Assembly (NCBI GenBank): GCA_012513735.1
Contig: JAAZBR010000153.1
Span: 1-8,560, forward strand
Length of the DNA: 8,560 bases
Reading direction: 5' to 3'
Source of the DNA: Clostridiales bacterium
GTDB lineage: Bacteria > Bacillota > Clostridia > Christensenellales > Aristaeellaceae
Part shown: positions 6,988 through 8,560 of the stretch, in pieces
Position numbering within the stretch: position 1 is the stretch's first letter
How the letters are laid out: the number at the start of each line of letters is the position of its first letter
Notes under the pieces: model-generated
The model's database searches: none
What the model saw: only the letters and a program-made list of their open reading frames with translations
Told to the model about the DNA's origin: nothing
Position numbers and translations under genes: made by a program

Positions 6988-7003
6988 CTGCGCTGCCGCG
7001 CAG
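6988..7003 (-). other. Small hairpin in the DUF1292-uvrC leader
   Basis: CTGCGC and GCGCAG form a perfect 6-bp stem with a 4-nt loop inside the roughly 75-nt leader of the DUF1292-uvrC transcript. There is no T run, so it is not a terminator. It could stabilise the mRNA or affect initiation. I see no riboswitch-like conserved core around it. Confidence 0.4.
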
Positions 7004-7029
7004 TGTGGCTCCTCCCGTATGGTGTCTTC

Positions 7030-7038
7030 ATTATAGCA
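7030..7038 (-). promoter_or_regulatory. Extended -10 promoter for DUF1292-uvrC
   Basis: On the minus strand ATGCTATAAT contains a perfect TATAAT (7030-7035) with TGC in front, an extended -10. A convincing -35 at 16-18 bp is absent; TTGCCT lies 22 bp upstream, too far for normal spacing. The start of transcription would be near 7023, leaving a leader of about 75 nt. The repeat cluster at 7059-7093 lies just upstream, where a regulator or activator could compensate for the weak -35. Confidence 0.55.
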
Positions 7039-7058
7039 TAGCCGCTGCAGACGGCACA

Positions 7059-7093
7059 GGCAATTCGTGGGTGAATTCACTGGTGAATTCGTG
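7059..7093. repeat. Three phased GAATTC-centred repeats between divergent promoters
   Basis: Three related units follow one another: GGCAATTCGTG (7059-7069), GGTGAATTCACT (7070-7081) and GGTGAATTCGTG (7082-7093). The 11-12 bp period is about one DNA helical turn. The middle unit contains the perfect palindrome GTGAATTCAC (7071-7080). The cluster lies between the minus-strand promoter at 7030-7035 and the plus-strand promoter at 7117-7144, the classic location for a shared operator, but no regulator gene is in the window. Confidence 0.6.
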
Positions 7094-7116
7094 CAATGGA
7101 AATACCACGCCCTTTC

Positions 7117-7144
7117 TTGACCCCGGCGTCCGGCATCCTATAAT
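7117..7144 (+). promoter_or_regulatory. Sigma-A-type promoter of the PLP enzyme gene
   Basis: TTGACC (7117-7122) and a perfect TATAAT (7139-7144) are separated by 16 bp. Transcription should start near 7151, giving a leader of about 37 nt that contains the GAGGAGG ribosome binding site at 7174-7180. Confidence 0.75.
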
Positions 7145-7187
7145 GATAGGAACACACGCAATCGCCGCGCTTTGAGGAGGCATCATT

Positions 7188-8267
7188 GTGACACAGAGTG
7201 AACTGACCGAACGGATTAACCGGCTGCCGCGTCGGCGGCTGAGCTTTCTTCCGACACCTCTGCATCATCTGAAGCGCCTGTCGGCACAGACAGGGGTGCA
7301 GATGTATTTAAAGCGGGAGGACCTGAGCGGCCCCGGCCCCTTCGGCGGCAACAAGATGCGCAAGCTGGAATTTGTGCTGGGGCAGGCTATGCAGGAGGGG
7401 GTGGAGTATCTGGTGACCTATGGGGCGTACCAGTCCAACTCCGCCATGCAGATGACTACGGCGGCCAATGCCTGCGGGCTAAAGAGCATTTTGTTTCTAG
7501 GAGATTCCAAGGGGGAGGGAACGCCGGAGGATCTTACGGGTAACCTGTTGATGGATCGCCTGTTGGGGGCGGAGATCCACTTTGTGGAGAAGTCGGAACC
7601 CAAGGATGCACTGGATCTGACCGCCCTGTGGAACAAGCTGATTGGGCTGTGTCAGGACAAGGTGCGCCAATTGGAGGCGGGAGGGCACAAGGCCTTGTTT
7701 GTACCCCTGGGTGCAGCCCATCCCTATGGATATGTGTCAGACGTGCTGAACTATTTGGAAATCAAGCAGCAATGCGCCCAGCTGGGTTTTGAACCGGACT
7801 ACATCTGCCATAGCAACAGCTCGGGCGGCAGTCTACCGGGGCTGATCGCCGCCAAACTGATTCTTGGCGATGACCACACGAAGCTGTACAGTTTCAACAT
7901 CCGGTCCTGGACGCCGGGCAATGTCGTTACCCGCGCCACCTGTGTGGACAGGGTGCATGCTATCTATGACCGGCTGGGGCTGCCCTTTCCCGGCGAGGAA
8001 GCCGTGCTGGCTGCCATGCACATCGAGGAAGGCTACATGGCCCCCGGCTACGCCATCCCCAATCCCCGGACCCAGCAAATCATTGCCCGGGTGATGCGTC
8101 TGGAGGGCATTCTGCTGGACTCCACCTACACCGGCAAGGGGTTCACCGGTCTGCTGGACTACATTGAAAAACAAAAAATCCCGGCAGGCAGCCGGGTGGT
8201 GTTCATCCATTCAGGGGGTGTGCTGGGTATGTTCAGCGGCGACGCTATGCTGCAGGGCCTGCTGTAG
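7188..8267 (+). CDS. PLP-dependent D-cysteine desulfhydrase/ACC deaminase family enzyme
   Basis: A 359-residue fold type II PLP enzyme. Residues that fit the family: LPTPL near the N-terminus (21-25), LKREDLSG, and GPFGGNKMRKLEF with Lys56 as the expected Schiff-base lysine. Also seen are YQSNS (81-85) for substrate carboxylate binding, an SSGGSLPG phosphate-binding loop, LEGILLDSTYTGKG, and FIHSGG near the C-terminus. Relatives include D-cysteine desulfhydrase (D-cysteine to pyruvate, ammonia and sulfide), ACC deaminase and related D-amino acid lyases; the exact substrate cannot be read from sequence. Two positions depart from the usual QSNH/QSNQ and SGGT/SAGT patterns (here QSNS and SGGS), so specificity may differ. 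Translation starts at GTG (7188-7190), with GAGGAGG 7 bases upstream and an in-frame TGA at 7173 excluding an earlier start. It has its own promoter, ends in TAG, and faces a TauE/SafE-like gene 5 bp away. No signal peptide; cytoplasmic. Confidence 0.88.
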   Translation: MTQSELTERINRLPRRRLSFLPTPLHHLKRLSAQTGVQMYLKREDLSGPGPFGGNKMRKLEFVLGQAMQEGVEYLVTYGAYQSNSAMQMTTAANACGLKSILFLGDSKGEGTPEDLTGNLLMDRLLGAEIHFVEKSEPKDALDLTALWNKLIGLCQDKVRQLEAGGHKALFVPLGAAHPYGYVSDVLNYLEIKQQCAQLGFEPDYICHSNSSGGSLPGLIAAKLILGDDHTKLYSFNIRSWTPGNVVTRATCVDRVHAIYDRLGLPFPGEEAVLAAMHIEEGYMAPGYAIPNPRTQQIIARVMRLEGILLDSTYTGKGFTGLLDYIEKQKIPAGSRVVFIHSGGVLGMFSGDAMLQGLL

Positions 8268-8272
8268 GGATG

Positions 8273-8560
8273 TTACTGCAGAATACCAACCAGATCGTAA
8301 ACCATCTTGCCCATCAGCAGAATCAGCACCACCAGCAGCAGTGCCCTGATCAGGCCCACGCCCTTCTTCATCGCCAGGCTGGAGCCCAGATAGTTGCCTG
8401 CGATGGCAAACAGGGCGGCCGGCAGCGCCAGGGCGTACAGCACCTTGCCATGCAGCATCAGGTTAATGACGGCGCCCACATTGCTGCCCAGGTTGACCAG
8501 CCGCGCCGAGCCTGAGGCATCCAGCACCTGCATGCCGATGGCCGAGATGAACAGCAACTG
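8273..8560 (-). CDS. TauE/SafE-family membrane transporter, C-terminal end
   Basis: The frame is open through the right edge (an in-frame Gln codon at 8558-8560), so only the last 95 residues are present. They read as the C-terminal portion of a TauE/SafE (DUF81) permease. A GSNVGAVINLMLHG segment is followed by a hydrophobic helix with small residues (ALALPAALFAIAGNYLG), a short cytoplasmic-type loop with LAMKKG and an Arg, then a last helix (ALLLVVLILLMGKMVYDL). Family members are inner-membrane exporters or importers of sulfite, sulfoacetate and other organosulfur anions; the substrate here is unknown. The TAA stop (8273-8275) is 5 bp from the stop of the convergent PLP enzyme, with no room for a separate terminator. 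The sulfur theme shared with a possible cysteine desulfhydrase is suggestive only. Confidence 0.8.
   Translation of the reverse strand, partial: QLLFISAIGMQVLDASGSARLVNLGSNVGAVINLMLHGKVLYALALPAALFAIAGNYLGSSLAMKKGVGLIRALLLVVLILLMGKMVYDLVGILQ

Noticed and set aside
7059..7093. SOS (LexA) box controlling uvrC
   Set aside because: The repeats are centred on GAATTC and do not fit the Gram-positive GAAC-N4-GTTC pattern.

Overview
The window reads as a moderately GC-rich chromosome segment from a Firmicutes/Clostridia-type bacterium, quite possibly an uncultured anaerobe. The reasons are strong AGGAGG-type ribosome binding sites, sigma-A-like promoters (TATAAT, several with an extended -10), a DUF1292 gene translationally coupled to uvrC, and two signal-peptide-bearing secreted proteins of a kind I associate with uncultured Clostridia. 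The lineage is an inference. Gene density is high, and no gene-free stretch exceeds about 260 bp.

Layout, left to right. (1) 1-1104, minus: the N-terminal 368 codons of an EF-G-like translational GTPase (EF-G2/FusA2-type paralogue), running off the left edge. Its promoter (1164-1192) is preceded by a short-period GTCTCAC repeat cluster (1207-1265). (2) 1367-2998 and 3121-4668, minus: two tandem secreted proteins of unknown function with no cysteine in the mature chain, probably divergent paralogues. They are separated by an intrinsic terminator that abuts an extended -10 promoter. (3) 4786-6630, minus: uvrC, the nucleotide excision repair endonuclease, complete in length (615 codons) but interrupted at codon 475 by an in-frame TAG exactly where the family has a conserved Gln. 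(4) 6627-6947, minus: a small acidic DUF1292 protein overlapping the uvrC start by ATGA. (5) 6948-7187: a divergent promoter region with three GAATTC-centred repeats about one helical turn apart. (6) 7188-8267, plus: a PLP-dependent D-cysteine desulfhydrase/ACC deaminase-family enzyme with a GTG start. (7) 8273-8560, minus: the C-terminal end of a TauE/SafE-family membrane transporter, convergent and only 5 bp from the enzyme's stop.

How the parts may work together: DUF1292 and uvrC form one transcription unit from the promoter at 7030-7035, and the secreted gene at 3121-4668 may be read through from it because I see no terminator after uvrC. The PLP enzyme and the TauE-like exporter are both plausibly linked to sulfur metabolism, but they lie on opposite strands and are not an operon. 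The most striking single observation is the CAG-to-TAG-type interruption of uvrC. I do not see a clearly new multi-gene system; the tandem secreted pair is the least explained coding content.
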